Positions 1-10,928 of a DNA stretch of 64,000 nt are shown one piece after another. Source of the DNA: Hexactinellida sp. DTS-2022 (taxonomy: Eukaryota; Porifera; Hexactinellida); the NCBI GenBank assembly GCA_028753945.1, contig JAPNXP010000001.1, forward strand, positions 11,894,501-11,958,500, read 5' to 3'. Under the pieces are notes generated by a model. It saw nothing but the letters and a program-made list of their open reading frames with translations. It was not told the DNA's origin and ran no database searches. Made by a program: the position numbers and the translations under genes. Within the stretch, counting starts at the first letter, position 1, and every line of letters begins with the position of its first letter.

Positions 1-497
1 TGACACCTTTGGGGTGCCATACAAATTTTGCTTTTATCAAAAAAGTTCCGGCCATGAAAAACCTAGATAAACCCCTAATTCAGTTGTTTGCTGAAATCTT
101 CATTTGAACTTGAATTCTCGTAAAGAGGCAATGGAACATTGCCACAGTTATAGAGTCAATAGATAGGCTGTGAAAAATATTCTACAATTTATTTACTCAA
201 GGGCATTAAGGACTTTCGATCCATAATCTACGATGAGGATCTCGATTCTTTACTGAGGATCGTGATCCTATCGTAGACCATTTTTTTAAATAGGCTCGTC
301 GATCGAAGATTTTATAAGAAACGATCAGATTTTGTTTCTTTACACAGGCCAATTTTATAGAAAATGAGAATAAATTTCTTCATATGTCCACTGTTAGTGC
401 TAAACTCTTCATGAGATAATAGTGATGTTATTTATGCAGTGTAATGTATGAGGTTAAACAATATTTTATATGAATGTGCAAATTGCCAATCACTCAC
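1..497. other. Intronic or intergenic AT-rich sequence
   Basis: No gene is visible. If the lectin-Ig gene continues to the left, this is the intron following the 498-854 exon, which ends in a good donor site at 497-496. A short palindromic patch of GATC-rich words lies at about 220-290. Confidence 0.4.
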
Positions 498-854
498 CCT
501 GTACGTAGAGCTGAATACTCATGATAGGATTACCAGATTCTGCATCAAAGCATTCCATCGGATGAGTGTTGGTGTATTTGAGGAGATATCCCAGTCTGTG
601 TAGGTCCAATGGGTTTGGGTAGAATACAATTATATCTTGTCTCTTCCAATGAATATCAGAGAGCCGAACTGAATTATCAGGACTGTAACAGAACAGGAAT
701 ATATTGTCTGCATCTATTCCCACTGTGTATTGATAGTTATCTGTATTCTCAGCAACTAAGGGTTTGAAAGTACATAAATTATATGTGTATTTGTTCACTG
801 TAGTGCGACTGGATTTCCTACTATATCCATAATTTTGTCTCCTTATCATAATGT
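498..854 (-). CDS. Internal exon, Ig-like domain, of left lectin-Ig gene
   Basis: A 357-nt open exon. The acceptor is a TTTAG at 859-855 and the donor reads CAGG|GTGAGTG at 498/497. Both borders are phase 1, matching the phase-1 donor of the Ig exon at 4698-4997, so this is probably the next exon. The translation has cysteines in FLFCYSP and MECFDAE with IHWKRQD between them, a spacing like the Cys-Trp-Cys core of an Ig-like fold, but the resemblance is weak and the fold is inferred. It would sit in the secreted or extracellular part of the protein. No counterpart is seen near the right-hand copy (58-63 kb). The gene continues beyond position 1. An ATG lies early in the exon, so a separate start is possible but less likely given the splice phases. 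Confidence 0.6.
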
Positions 855-1289
855 CTAAATTATTGGGTACTTTTGAAATTTTACCAATAAATTTTTTCTA
901 TTAAGTAGGCAATCATGGAATATTTGAGGATATTCGCACTTTAATCTAGATACATCACTTTAGCATGTGTGTTCTGATGAGAACTTATTCAGATAGAAAG
1001 CCAGTAAGTATATACTACATTAGTATTTAGCTTTGTGCTGGTTTAAAGCAGGAGGGAGCAGAGAGAACGCATTGCAACTTCCATAATTCAATGTTAAGAC
1101 TGGCGCACCAAATATACAATATGGGTACGTAGTTGATTTACAATCTTGTGTCATAATTTAACATTTACTGTGCCGACTATACTTTAGTAGAGTGGCCCAG
1201 TTTTTATATGATATATATATATCACTGCTTTGGCTAGTTATTATGCTTTGCCAACAACTATGAATTAGGCCAATTCTGAATAACGGCCT
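855..1289. other. Intron sequence with a GTGCCGACTA-type repeat
   Basis: No coding signal. Around 1165-1210 is the first of several window copies of a short repeat reading ACTGTGCCGACTATAC followed by GTGGCCCAG; others are at about 1303-1345, 11605-11640 (reverse), 35363-35395, 50455-50490 and 58290-58330. Confidence 0.5.
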
Positions 1290-1430
1290 TATTATTATTA
1301 TTATTACTGTGCCGACTACTATGTAGTGGCTGCCATGGCTTAGATATATTTTGGTAAATATCCTCTCCACATACAGAGCTTGATTAACTGAGTGACTTCT
1401 TGAGTAATTTTTGGAAACATTTTCATACCT

Positions 1431-2250
1431 ACGAGCCCTTCGATCTCGGTCGCTTTGCGACAGATCGGTGCTACGCACCTCAAGTTAACGGCCGCTACGC
1501 GGCCTTACTCCTCACAAACACATTGATTACATAGTTAGTAAATATTTGTTATAGTTATATACTTATAATACCCGTTGAAAGCTAACTTCTAGGTTGATTT
1601 TGAATTTCAATAATTTGTTTACCTATTTTGTGTCAACAACAACAAGAAATATTCATATTATAAATTTTTAAACGCGAAATTCGTGTTCAGCATACTTGTT
1701 AACCTATAATACCCGTTGGAAGCAAACTTCTAGGTTGATTTTGAATTTCATTAATTTGTTTACCTATTTTGTGTCAACAATAACAAGAAATATTCATATT
1801 ATAAATTTTTAAACGCGAAATTCGTGTTCAGCATTCTTGTTAACCTATAATACCGTTGGAAGCAAACATCTAGGTTGATTTTGAATTTCATTAATTTGTT
1901 TACCTATTTGTGTAAACAACAACAATAAATATTCATATTATAAATTTATAAATGCGAAATTCGAAATCAGCATACTTGTTTACCTATAATACCCGTTGAA
2001 AGCTAACTTCTGGTTTGATTTTGAATTTTCATTAATTTGTTTACCTATTTTGTGTAAACAACAACAACAAATATTAATATGAGAAAATTATAAACGCGAA
2101 ATTCGTGTTCAGCATATTTGTTTACCTATTATAACATTTGGAACTTAGTCTCTATCTCAATTATGAATGCGGTTTCTAGTCCCCCATCACTTTAATACAA
2201 TCCGGACAAATACATAAACAAATAAACACACAACAATCGAGATTTAATAA
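1431..2250 (-). mobile_element. Helentron/DINE-1-like non-autonomous element with central minisatellite
   Basis: Read on the minus strand the element begins ATTAAATCTCGATTGTTG, runs through a GTTTGTCCGGATTGTATT block, then about four copies of a roughly 130-150 bp monomer (GGTAAACAAGTATGCTGAAC ... CAACGGGTATTATA), and ends in GC-rich hairpins and GACCGAAGGGCTCGT. Conserved ends around a variable tandem core and a 3-prime stem-loop is the layout of Helentron-derived elements (DINE-1, MINE, pearl). Family assignment is inferred from layout only; no Rep/Hel gene is present. Confidence 0.55.
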
Positions 2251-2784
2251 TACGAGCCCTTCGGTCTCGGTCGCTTCGCGACGGATCACTCTCTCACAAA
2301 AGTCGCTTCGCGACTTTTCGTTTGTGTTAGGCACTACGCAATACAATTAACGGCCGCTTCGCGGCCTTTCCCTCCCCAAAAGTAATCACATTAATAATGA
2401 ATTTTAAAAGCTCAATAAATTTCAGTTACAGTATGGATTAGCAGATTTCATCAATTAGTATAAATAGATTGTGCATAATAGAAATATTTTCTGAGGCTCC
2501 AATTTGATTGATTGAAAATAAATTCATTTAATCAATCAATCATTTGTCTATTCTATTGCCTGTTTTTCTTTTAGTATTATTTTGATTCGAGCTTTCTTAT
2601 CGTGTAACTGAAATTTATTGAGCTTTTAAAACTCATTATTAATGTGATTGCTTTTGGGGAGGGAAAGGCCGCGAAGCGGCCGTTAATTGTATTGCGTAGT
2701 GCCTAACACGAACGAACAAAAGTCGCGAAGCGACTTTTGTGAGAGAGTGATCCGTCGCGAAGCGACCGAGACCGAAGGGCTCGT
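2251..2784. mobile_element. Foldback element made of two inverted Helentron-like 3-prime ends
   Basis: Arms 2251-2435 and 2605-2784 are inverted copies. Each arm carries three consecutive hairpins (GGCCGCGAAGCGGCC, AGTCGCGAAGCGACT, GGTCGCTTCGCGACG) and ends in the same CCGAAGGGCTCGT terminus as the neighbouring Helentron-like elements. The spacer is unique and recurs, interrupted by two insertions, at 31040-31850. The right arm abuts the 2787 boundary where alignment with the right duplicate resumes. Confidence 0.7.
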
Positions 2785-3056
2785 TAGATTAAAAATTGAA
2801 TTGTACACCTTTTATCAGTGGACATATTTAAAAATTGGGCTTAATATGTGCCATAATTTGGTTAATAATTTCCTGTATTTAAAACATTTGTGTTCAATCC
2901 AAAGTGTTAAAATAATTCTATTGTTTCAAGTGATAATTTTACACCTGTGCTCATAGCATTTTTCTTTAGAAGCACTATCATACTTTCCTAAAATATAGTG
3001 CCGCCAAAAAGGTGCCCTGGGCACAGCTGTAATTTTACATTTTTATATAGCACAAC

Positions 3057-4681
3057 CATGGCCTACTATACATGTATTATACGGCTAGATAAGTCAAGTA
3101 TTTGCCATTTATTTCCAGGCCAGTGTTTACTTTCTAATTGCTCGTAAAATAAATTACCTATTGTCATGGAATAAACTGAACTTAGGTTTTCAAATACGCT
3201 GGAAACATCTAAAATACTTTTGAGAATGATTTCTCATCGGATTTAACCACAATGACGTAATCAAATATACATACCCATATATGGCAATGATGTTAAATAA
3301 ATGTTAATTTATTAGCTAATTTGAGAGTCTAACTTTGCCGTTTTTATCCTTATGCATTTTTCTTGTTAAAAACTAACTACAGTAACAAATTATGTCATTC
3401 CTTTCACTCAAATTCTTTTCAAACGTCAATGTAAGTAAATAATTATACTATTGTTATCAAACCATATGTTTTGTATTTTTTGAAATCTATATTATTAAAT
3501 CTCGATTGTTGTTTGTTTGTTTGTGTGTGTGTGTTTGTGTGTTTGTTTGTCCGGATTGTATTAAAGTGATGGGGGAATAGAAACCGCAATTAATATTGGG
3601 ATATAAACTAACTTTCAAATGTTATAATAGGTAAACAAGTATGCTGAACACGAATTTCGCGTTTATAAATTTCTCATATTAATATTTGTTGTTGTTGTTT
3701 ACACAAAATAGGTAAACAAATTAATGAAAATTCAAAATCAACCTAGAAGTTAGCTTCCAACGGGTATTATAGGTAAAGTAGTATGCTGAACACTATTTTC
3801 GCGGTTAAAATTTTCTAATATGAATATGTGTTGTGTTGTTTACACAAAATAGGTAAACAAATTAATGAAAATTCAAAATCAACCTAGAAGTTAGCTTTCA
3901 ACGGGTATTGTAGGTAAACAAGTATGCTGAACACGAATTTCGCGTTTAAATTTTCTAATATGAATATTTGTTGTTGTTGTTGTTGTTGTTGTTTACTCAA
4001 AATAGCTAAACAATTTAATGAAATTTCAAAATCAACCTAGAAGTTAACTTTCAAATAGGTATTATAAGTAAACAAGTGTGCTGAACACGAATTTCGCATT
4101 TATAAAATTCTAATATGAGTATTTGTTGTTGTTGTTGTTTGCACAAATAGGTAAACAAATTAATGAAAATCAAAATCATAACGTCCCTATCTACCATTTC
4201 CATGGTAGAAAATGTGAGGAGTAAGGCCGCACAGCGGCCGTTAACTTGAGGTGCGTAGCACCGATCTGTCGCAAAGCGACCGAGACCGAAGGGCTCGTGT
4301 ATAGTTAAATTTTAATCTAAGTCTTAAAAGTGCTGTTTTACGATGTACATGTTGCCCAGTCAGTTTAATGACCGTTCTTGTGACTTATTTAGCTAATGTT
4401 CACTGAATCTCTACTTCAATCTCCACTTCAAATCTCTACTTCATAATTAGTCTTAATTACCATATATGGGTATGTATATTTTATTACGTCATTGTGGTTA
4501 AATCCGATGAGAAATCATTCTCAAAAGTATTTTAGATGTTTCCAGCGTTTTGAAAACCTAAGTTTAGTTTATTCCATGACAATAGGTAATTTATTTTACG
4601 AACAATTAGAAAGTAAACCCTGGCCTGGAAAAAATATGGCAAATACTTGACTTATCTAGCCGTATAATATAGTAGGCCATG
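3057..4681. mobile_element. P-superfamily-like non-autonomous TIR element
   Basis: TIRs of about 230 bp (3057-3286 and 4463-4681) start CATGGCCTACTATACATG. They are flanked by the 7-bp direct repeat GCACAAC at 3050-3056 and 4682-4688. The right duplicate has the unoccupied site at about 58737-58752. Inside lies a Helentron-like element at 3487-4298. The ends resemble those of the THAP-transposase element at 45420-47790 (CATAGCCTACTCTATATATG). The right end lies 16 nt inside the donor of the 4698-4997 exon, leaving the donor intact. Confidence 0.8.
3487..4298 (+). mobile_element. Helentron-like element nested in P-like TIR element
   Basis: Begins CTATATTATTAAATCTCG, followed by a GTTTGTTTGTGTG stretch, GTCCGGATTGTATTAAAGTG, four degenerate 130-150 bp monomers with TTGTTGTTGTTT runs of varying length, then the GC-rich hairpin end GACCGAAGGGCTCGT. 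Opposite orientation to the copy at 1431-2250. Confidence 0.6.
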
Positions 4682-4697
4682 GCACAACTAAAGATAC

Positions 4698-4997
4698 CTA
4701 TAATGAAATCCAGCATAACAGTAGTATATGTTCTAGTGTTCCCTCCGTTCTGACTAACTACACAGCTGTAGTATCCTGGCTTATCATTAGTTACATAGAG
4801 AGTGCTGACTCCTGTTGTAGCATTAGTTGTAGCAGAGAGAGTAGTACTGACTCCATTTAGATCTGTAAAGCTCCAAGTAACTTGTGGTGTATTTTTAATC
4901 TCTGTTATGCAGTAAAGAGTCGTGTTTCTGTTCAAAAGTGAGTTGTCTTTTAATGGCGTGTAAGTGTTTGGACTGATCTGTTCTCCGAATGGGCTCA
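4698..4997 (-). CDS. Ig-domain exon of left lectin-Ig gene
   Basis: A 300-nt exon with acceptor TATTGTAG at its start and donor ATAG|GTATC at 4698/4697, phase 1 at both ends. The translation is a clear Ig domain. TLYCITE gives the B-strand Cys, VTWSFTDL the core Trp, and GYYSCVVSQNGG the F-strand Tyr-x-Cys, with a final G-strand TYTTVML. It follows the lectin exon and presumably forms an extracellular adhesion module. It is about 90 percent or more identical by eye to 58761-59060. A P-like TIR element was inserted just 16 nt into the downstream intron. Confidence 0.85.
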
Positions 4998-5680
4998 CTA
5001 CAATATAAACACGCTCAACTTCAGATTCTCTTTGTCTCTATACACTCTGTATTTATGGAAATTATAATTTTCTCTATATTAATAACACAATTTTCTGTGT
5101 GTGATCTTGGGTTTATTTGTCCAGAATTAATCGGAAAAACTACGAGTCCCAGAATGCTCAAAAGCAAAATTTGTATTTGTACAGCGATAACGATCTATAT
5201 AGGTTTTATGGTGCAGCTGAAATTATTCAGCTATATATAATACGTATGAGAATTTGAATTTCCCAAACAAATTACATTGTGTACCATTCTTATTAAGCGG
5301 CCTTTATGCGTAGTAGGTTTGAAAAACATTATAATTCTGAACAATTCGCCCTGCAGCCATTATCAATTGAGTTGCGTAGCACGGAATTTAATTAAAGACA
5401 TGTAGTTATCAGACAATAAACACACTGTATTTACTAGATTCACCTTGCAAATAGTACTAATTTAGATTTGATTTTAAAGGTAAAGCTAGCCTAATCATTT
5501 TTTCTACCAAATGTTTAGACATTGATTACAAAAGAATTTTCTAATTACTTGTTCGAAGCTGGTAAAATGTTATTCGTGCTCAAATAATGGAGAGTGTTAC
5601 TTTTGATCCCAAATACATACTCCACTAATTTTGGTACCCACAATTTGGTATATATTTTTTCATTCGAGGGACTGACTGAC

Positions 5681-6070
5681 CTGTTGTGCTACAGAAATAG
5701 CAACCTAGTGTATATTCACATGGTTTATCATTCCAGTATTGGTGTAGCAATATTTCTGTACAATCTTCATTTCCCCCATAATTAGTTGGTTCCCCACGAC
5801 TACCCCACCACTTCCTATAAGTGCTTTCGCTACCATCAGCCCAAACAAAAGTATTCTCTACATCTATGTCATTGAGTCCTATCCAACATTCAATGGCTCC
5901 TGACTTGATGTTGCTCAACATTGTATTCTCTTCGAGAGATGTAACAGTAGCTAGATCTCCTCCCATCGCTATACACATATTTCTAGCATCATGCCAGTTT
6001 ATACCAGAGCTTGTGAAAGAGTTGTAGCATCTACCTTTATCTGAAATTGCAGCACAATCGCTTGAAGGAG
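5681..6070 (-). CDS. C-type lectin domain exon (EPT/WND type)
   Basis: A 390-nt exon with acceptor GTTTGTAG and donor ACAG|GTCAGT, phase 1 at both ends. It joins in frame to the signal-peptide exon at 8256-8319 (G|CT makes Ala). Domain landmarks are CAAISDKGRCYN, the WHDARNMC helix, GGDLATVTS, CWIGLND, WADGSESTYRKW, a GEPTNYGG calcium-site loop, DCTEI, YWND and CEYTLGCYFC. EPT is close to the EPN motif of mannose-type lectins and WND supplies the second calcium-binding stretch, so calcium-dependent sugar binding is predicted. The right paralogue has QPD instead. Confidence 0.88.
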
Positions 6071-6220
6071 CTACAAACAAACGTCCATTTTATATTTGAC
6101 AATTTATTATTATTTCTTCTTTATTATGTCTTCTTATACCACTTAAGCGACACGTTTTGAAGTTGTTTAAGTTAAAAATATCTTCTACAATTATTGTCCA
6201 ACCATTTCTATAAAAATATT

Positions 6221-6570
6221 CTAAGTTGTTTAATACGTCTTTTATTGGTTACGTATTACGTATAATACGTATAATGTAATACGTATTATACATATACCTT
6301 ACAAATAATATCGAGCTTATGGAATTTGCTTTGAGCAACTTTTGGTTAAATCGTTGTTCTTTTATTGTTAATCGACTCGTAGTATAGTTTGTATAGTACA
6401 AATATGATTATTTGCTAGATGTTGTATTTACAACAAGAATTAGAAATATTCTATTGAATTTACTTCGAAAACATCCTGGTTGATCATAGATTTAACGTAT
6501 AATACGTACTGGTGGATAGCGAATTACGTATAATACGTATTATGCGCAATACGCGTATTAAACAACTTAG
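6221..6570. mobile_element. 350-bp AT-rich MITE with 8-bp TSD
   Basis: TIRs CTAAGTTGTTTAATACG frame an AT-rich core full of TACGTATAATACGTA words. The 8-bp direct repeat AAAATATT lies at 6213-6220 and 6571-6578. The right duplicate near 60250 has a single AAAATATT, an empty site. The 8-bp duplication suggests the hAT superfamily; the TIR is not a classical hAT sequence. Confidence 0.8.
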
Positions 6571-6889
6571 AAAATATTGGTATTCAGTGTAGGATAAGTA
6601 GTCTCAAGGGATCACTTAATTAAAATGACGCGGACATCGGCATAAAATTTGATTATACAACAATTATTTGAAGTTAATACCAGTTGAAAATTAGTCTAAA
6701 ACCACTTAGTTGTATTTCAATTTTGGGCTGTTCAAAATTTACGTAGCGCTTCCAGAGTTGGAAATTGGTGAGCAAAATGTGACAGACGTGGCATAGCGGT
6801 AGGGGGAGTTTGTTCCTGCATTGCGTAACGAATCTTTCCTATAATTTCATTGGCGACATTACACAATTGGACATTGCTAATTAATATAT

Positions 6890-7454
6890 ACGAGCCCTTC
6901 GATCTCGGTCGCTTTGCAACGGATCAGTGCTACGCATCTCAAGTTAACGGCCTTACTCCTGACTAAACCAGTGATTATATAGTCAGTAAAAATTTGTCAT
7001 CGTTATATACATCCCTTTCCACAATTTTCCTTACTTTTAACTTGTTTCCTATAATGTCCGTAGGAAGCTGATTTCTGGGTTCATTATATTTTTTGAATAA
7101 TTTGTTTCCCTATTTTTGTAATTAACAACAATAAATATTCATAATTGGAAATTTATAAATGCCAAATTCGTAATCAGCATACATGTTTGCCTATAATATA
7201 ATACCTGTTGAAAGCTAGCGTCTAGATTGATTTTGAATTTTTATTAATTTGTTTACTATTTGTGTAAACAACAACAACAAATATTCCTATTATCAATTTA
7301 TGAATGCGAATTTAGTGTTCATCATACTTGTTTACCTATTATAACATTTGAAAATTAGTTACTATCTCAATATTAATTGCGGTTTATATTCCCATCACTT
7401 TAATACATCCGGACAAACAAACACACAAACAACAATCGAGATTTAATAATATAG
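6890..7454 (-). mobile_element. Helentron-like element shared by both duplicates
   Basis: Reverse-oriented copy ending ACGAGCCCTTCGATCTCGG on the plus strand and with CAACAATCGAGATTTAATAATATAG at the other end. Only about two monomers remain. The same insertion is at 60566-60981 in the right copy, so it predates the duplication. The duplicates have since lost different internal parts. Confidence 0.6.
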
Positions 7455-7860
7455 ATTTGACCCAAATAAATATTAACAAACAAGTTGTAGTATTTACTCT
7501 TTGATATTATGTATTTCAAATTAACCAAGAAATCATGTATTTTGAGTGATACTAATATTATCTATAGTACTATAGATTTTATTAGTATAGAAACGTAGGA
7601 ATATCATACAAGTTTCTAAAATATATACGTATGTTATGTCAATTTTGTCAAATGTGATTTTACAAAATAAACATGAATCAACGGAACTATAACAAGTGTT
7701 CGACTTTGGCTATATTACTCGGATAAGCCTAAGTTTTATTGCATTTTCTTCAGAATTCGCTTCATCCAAGTATATACCGACTTATATGAATTTTCTTTAC
7801 CAAAATGAAATTTTTACTAGAATGAAAAAAATATTCCAGGGTGCTTTTGCAGTTAGTTTC

Positions 7861-8103
7861 TAATTAGTTGATTTTGTAAATCGACATTCTGAATAGTCGA
7901 TTTTACAAAATCAACTAATAAAATATGTTGATTTTGTTCAATCGACATTCTGAAATGTCGATTTTTAAAAATCAATTAATTAAAAATGTCCATTTTATAA
8001 AATCAACGATTTTACAATTTTAACTTAGTTTGTATGTTGATTTTACAAAATTGACATTTTGGATGTTGATTTTGTAAAAGCGACTATTTGACAAAATCGA
8101 CAT
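7861..8103. repeat. Array of short palindromes TTGATTTTGTAAAATCGAC
   Basis: About ten degenerate units of the form (A/G)TTGATTTT(A/G)(C/T)AAAATC(A/G)AC lie head to head with spacers such as ATTCTGAA. Each unit is itself a near-palindrome. The right copy has its own array at 61141-61660 with a different number of units. Confidence 0.75.
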
Positions 8104-8255
8104 AACATATGTATATTAGAAATAGAACTCAGATTCCCTTCCTATTTTGAGATTGTATATCTTGTTACAAATAATCATTTAATGAATAATTAACGTATTT
8201 ATACTCTAGCCGAGTCTAGCGTAACAATATATATTTATAATTTTAACATATTTAC

Positions 8256-8319
8256 CTGTTGTTTGTTGTGAAAATATCCCCAAATAGAGAATAATAGCCA
8301 TTATTGATAGAATTTTCAT
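8256..8319 (-). CDS. Signal-peptide first exon of left lectin-Ig gene
   Basis: ATG at 8319-8317 in an AAAATG context. The 21-codon exon encodes MKILSIMAIILYLGIFSQQT and ends ACAG|GTAAAT, phase 1. This is a typical cleavable signal peptide: a Lys, a hydrophobic stretch of about 14 residues, then polar residues. It fits in phase with the lectin exon at 6070. The predicted product is secreted or membrane-anchored with order signal peptide, C-type lectin, Ig, Ig-like. A promoter was not identified; the next 0.7 kb upstream is conserved between the duplicates. Confidence 0.82.
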
Positions 8320-9242
8320 TTTTAATAAACAGTGTTTAAATTAAGTCTTCAAATTGTGCAATTTATATAATGTGTGTAAGACATAATATCTTACAGATTG
8401 CATAATTAATTGGTAGCACGTCATATAAAATCTCCTCCTATTAACCATAATAAAATGCAAAGAGCGAAATAACTGCTCAAGATCCTTCCATCTTATCAAT
8501 ATCGATTGATGGATTTTAAGCAATAATTTAGCTCTTTGCATTCTATGTTCTTAAGACTATTATTGGAGATATATTACAGAGAAATAAAGATTCTATTCAA
8601 ATTTGTTTGCGTATTTCCACGTAAAATTTGAACACAAACATCATTTAGGTATCAATAATTAGCCGCTAAATATGTTTGATGCCTGTCCTAGTGTGTAATG
8701 AGAAGTAACTATTTTATGAAAGTTGCATTGATTTTAGAATATATTCAGGGATGATATAGTGAACTTCTTTCCCCCGAAGCTCTAAATGCATAAATTATTA
8801 TCCGCTTATAACGAATATCCGGATATAACGAGAGAATTTACAGGTCACAAAAGCACTTCGTTATAACGAGAGCTGACTATATGTTTAATTAGAATCTGAT
8901 ACTAGATATTTACAGAAAATATTGGGGGTTGCTTTACTTAGGTTTAGGGAAAATTCAGGGAACATTTTGCATGTCAGAAAAATCTGGTGTTGGGAGTAGT
9001 GAATTGTACTGTCGACCGTCCAATTAGCAGTATTTCGGGGCGAAATGATTATTTTAATTATGACTATCTATCTAATATTTACTTTTGTGCACTCATACAC
9101 AGGTTTTATACACGATGGATGTATGCATTTGTTAATCTTTGAACAAAATATTGGGCGAAAATATATTCTCATGATCGATTGGATATCAAATAGAGTAATA
9201 GACAGATTGGAAGGTTAGAAATGTGTGGCTAGACAGACGGAA
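8320..9242. other. Upstream region of the left gene, conserved between duplicates
   Basis: No further exon seen. The region at 8800-8880 has mariner-like words (CTTATAACGAATATCCGGATATAACG), also present in the right copy near 62705. Homology with the right copy stops near 9036. Confidence 0.5.
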
Positions 9243-9244
9243 CA

Positions 9245-9368
9245 CAAAAAATCCAAAATTGCAGCTGTGCCCTTTCTAGGCACTATCTTTTGGTGGCTAC
9301 TGGCTGGTTAATGGATAGTGCCTCCAAATTGAAAATGCTGTTGGCACAGCTGCAATTTTGGATTTTTT
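9245..9368. mobile_element. Palindromic MITE, AAATCCAAAATTGCAGCTGTG ends
   Basis: Near-perfect inverted repeat of about 50 bp per arm, with a GGCACTATC / GATAGTGCC inner stem. Related copies or half copies are at about 25255-25330, 27190-27310, 32485-32605, 57090-57215 and 58165-58275, and truncated pieces at 2995-3045 and 58660-58740. No target-site duplication could be assigned. Confidence 0.7.
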
Positions 9369-9865
9369 TGCCATGTCATCATCACTATGAAGGTGTTAGC
9401 CATTTCAGAAAGGTGTTTCGGAAGGTAACAAGCCTTAATGAGTTAGAAGTTTCGTTGTAGCTCACTTCATTTCAGGAATATTCAAATTTCAGTTGAATAT
9501 AAAAGGTGATGAGCCCGCATTTTTTATGTGCGTGTTTGGTACTCACCCATCACCAACCACCCATTTGAAATATATAATTCACAAAATTGTAAAAACATAT
9601 TTTTTGACGATATCATCATCACCTTAAGGTGTCATGACACATTTGTAGAGGTGTTATGTGGCATGAGCATAAATTGATAAATTGGAAGTTTGTTTCTATC
9701 TTGCATCATCTCTGAGATTTATGCTATTTAGCTAATTAATATAAATATTTATTAATATGATTAATAATTTAACACCAATTTCAATGTCAACTTGAATTTA
9801 TTAAGTTTAATTATTTGTCATAAAAGTAATCTATACTAATAAAACACAAGCCTGGGTGTGTGTAT
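9369..9865. repeat. Interspersed repeat with AAGGTGTCA and CATCATCTCTGAG blocks
   Basis: Recurs with rearrangement at about 26935-27190, 32120-32480, 56160-56500 and 58060-58160, often next to the AAATCCAAAATTGC palindrome, so the two may be parts of one larger composite. No coding potential. Confidence 0.55.
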
Positions 9866-10449
9866 TAGAGCACTGCGGGGGCGGGTTGATAAATTCGGGT
9901 TGCGGGACCAGCGGGTTCTTTCGGGTCAAACGATCAGAATATTTTCGGGCGGGTCGGGTGCGGGTCAGAGATTCTTACTGCGGGTTGGTGCGGGTCAGCG
10001 CGGGTTTGCGCAAGAGTGTCCACTAATTGTAACAATGTATCCCTCTATAGTTCCTAAACAAAATTAATGATCAATATAATCTTAAGATGGCAGAAGTCTT
10101 GCGATGGAACGAATTGTCTGTGAATTATTTCGTAATCCCGAATAATAAACTCGTAATTCTTTAAATTTCCCCCAAAACATATTGCCGTCTTCTTTATTCC
10201 TTAAGGATGTAAATATTTTTGTGCCCGCATTGTGCGCCCAGTGTTTACACCCTATTATATAATCCTAGCGAATAGCGATAATACTGGTCATCGAGTGTTG
10301 GTGCAGGTTGGTGCGGGTTAATGTGAGTTAGTTTTTGGATTGGTGAGGGTTCATTTCTTTATATTGTCGGATTTTTGGGGCGGGGCGGGACAATCACTAA
10401 TAGATGCGGGGTGGGTGCGGATCCCGCATATGACACGCGCAGAGCTCTA
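9866..10449. mobile_element. hAT MITE, G-rich, 8-bp TSD
   Basis: TIR TAGAGCACTGCGG at the left and TAGAGCTCTGCGCGTG (reverse complement) at the right. Flanks GTGTGTAT (9858-9865) and ATGTGTAT (10450-10457) match at 7 of 8 positions. The left and right interiors carry many GCGGGTCGGGT-type words, strongly G-rich on the plus strand, unlike the AT-rich surroundings. Non-autonomous. Confidence 0.75.
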
Positions 10450-10847
10450 ATGTGTATGTATATATTTGTTTGTATGTTACGAGTTGATTGAAGAAAGTGG
10501 ACGGTTTCGAAATGTGATTTTTGGCATATAGGGGTAACTTTTGGCAACCGCCAACAAGTTGAGGTTTCCACTCAAAATTTCTCACACCTCGACAAGTTAT
10601 GACGTCATTGTCACATTTCGAGAACTTTGAAAATTCACTTAATCGCACATAATTCGCGCCCTCTAAGAGATAAAAATCTAAAAATTTAATAGAACATGGA
10701 CATTAATGATGCGGACACGTTGGTCATACCAAATTACCACTATGCTTACACATCATCGCACGATGACGTAATCATTAAAATTTCACATTGTTAAATTCGA
10801 CTATTTAGGCGTATTTACGCTATATAATCAATATTAGGAGTATATAA

Positions 10848-10928
10848 ACCACACACCAACCGCTTCGCGGTTGGTGTGTGGTTGTGTTATGCCGCGAAGC
10901 GACTTAGCAAGCGAAGCGCGCTAGATAA
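10848..10928 (+). repeat. GCGAAGC hairpin cluster
   Basis: Perfect hairpin CCAACCGCTTCGCGGTTGG followed by GCCGCGAAGCGAC and AGCAAGCGAAGCGCGCTAG. A reverse copy lies at about 14690-14757. Probably the 3-prime end of a second Helentron-like family; that is inferred from the likeness to the GC-rich ends at 2251 and 2784. Confidence 0.5.

Larger units (their letters stand above)
1290..9036. repeat. Segmental duplication, left copy
   Basis: Direct duplicate of about 58276-62942. Shared landmarks in the same order are the ATT repeat and GTGCCGACTACTATG box, the Ig exon, the lectin exon, a reverse Helentron-like element, the palindromic TTGATTTT array, the signal-peptide exon and a final GTCGACCGTCCAATT. 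The left copy is longer because it has gained three insertions: 1431-2784, 3057-4681 and 6221-6570. Each of these is missing from the right copy at the matching position. Confidence 0.9.

Noticed and set aside
5821-6027. Plus-strand frame repeated at 59863-60063
   Set aside because: Conserved between duplicates only because it is antisense to the lectin exon.
7441-7452. CRISPR-like or satellite array in the Helentron-like monomers
   Set aside because: Repeats of 120-150 bp with degenerate sequence and element ends; no short direct repeats with unique spacers.
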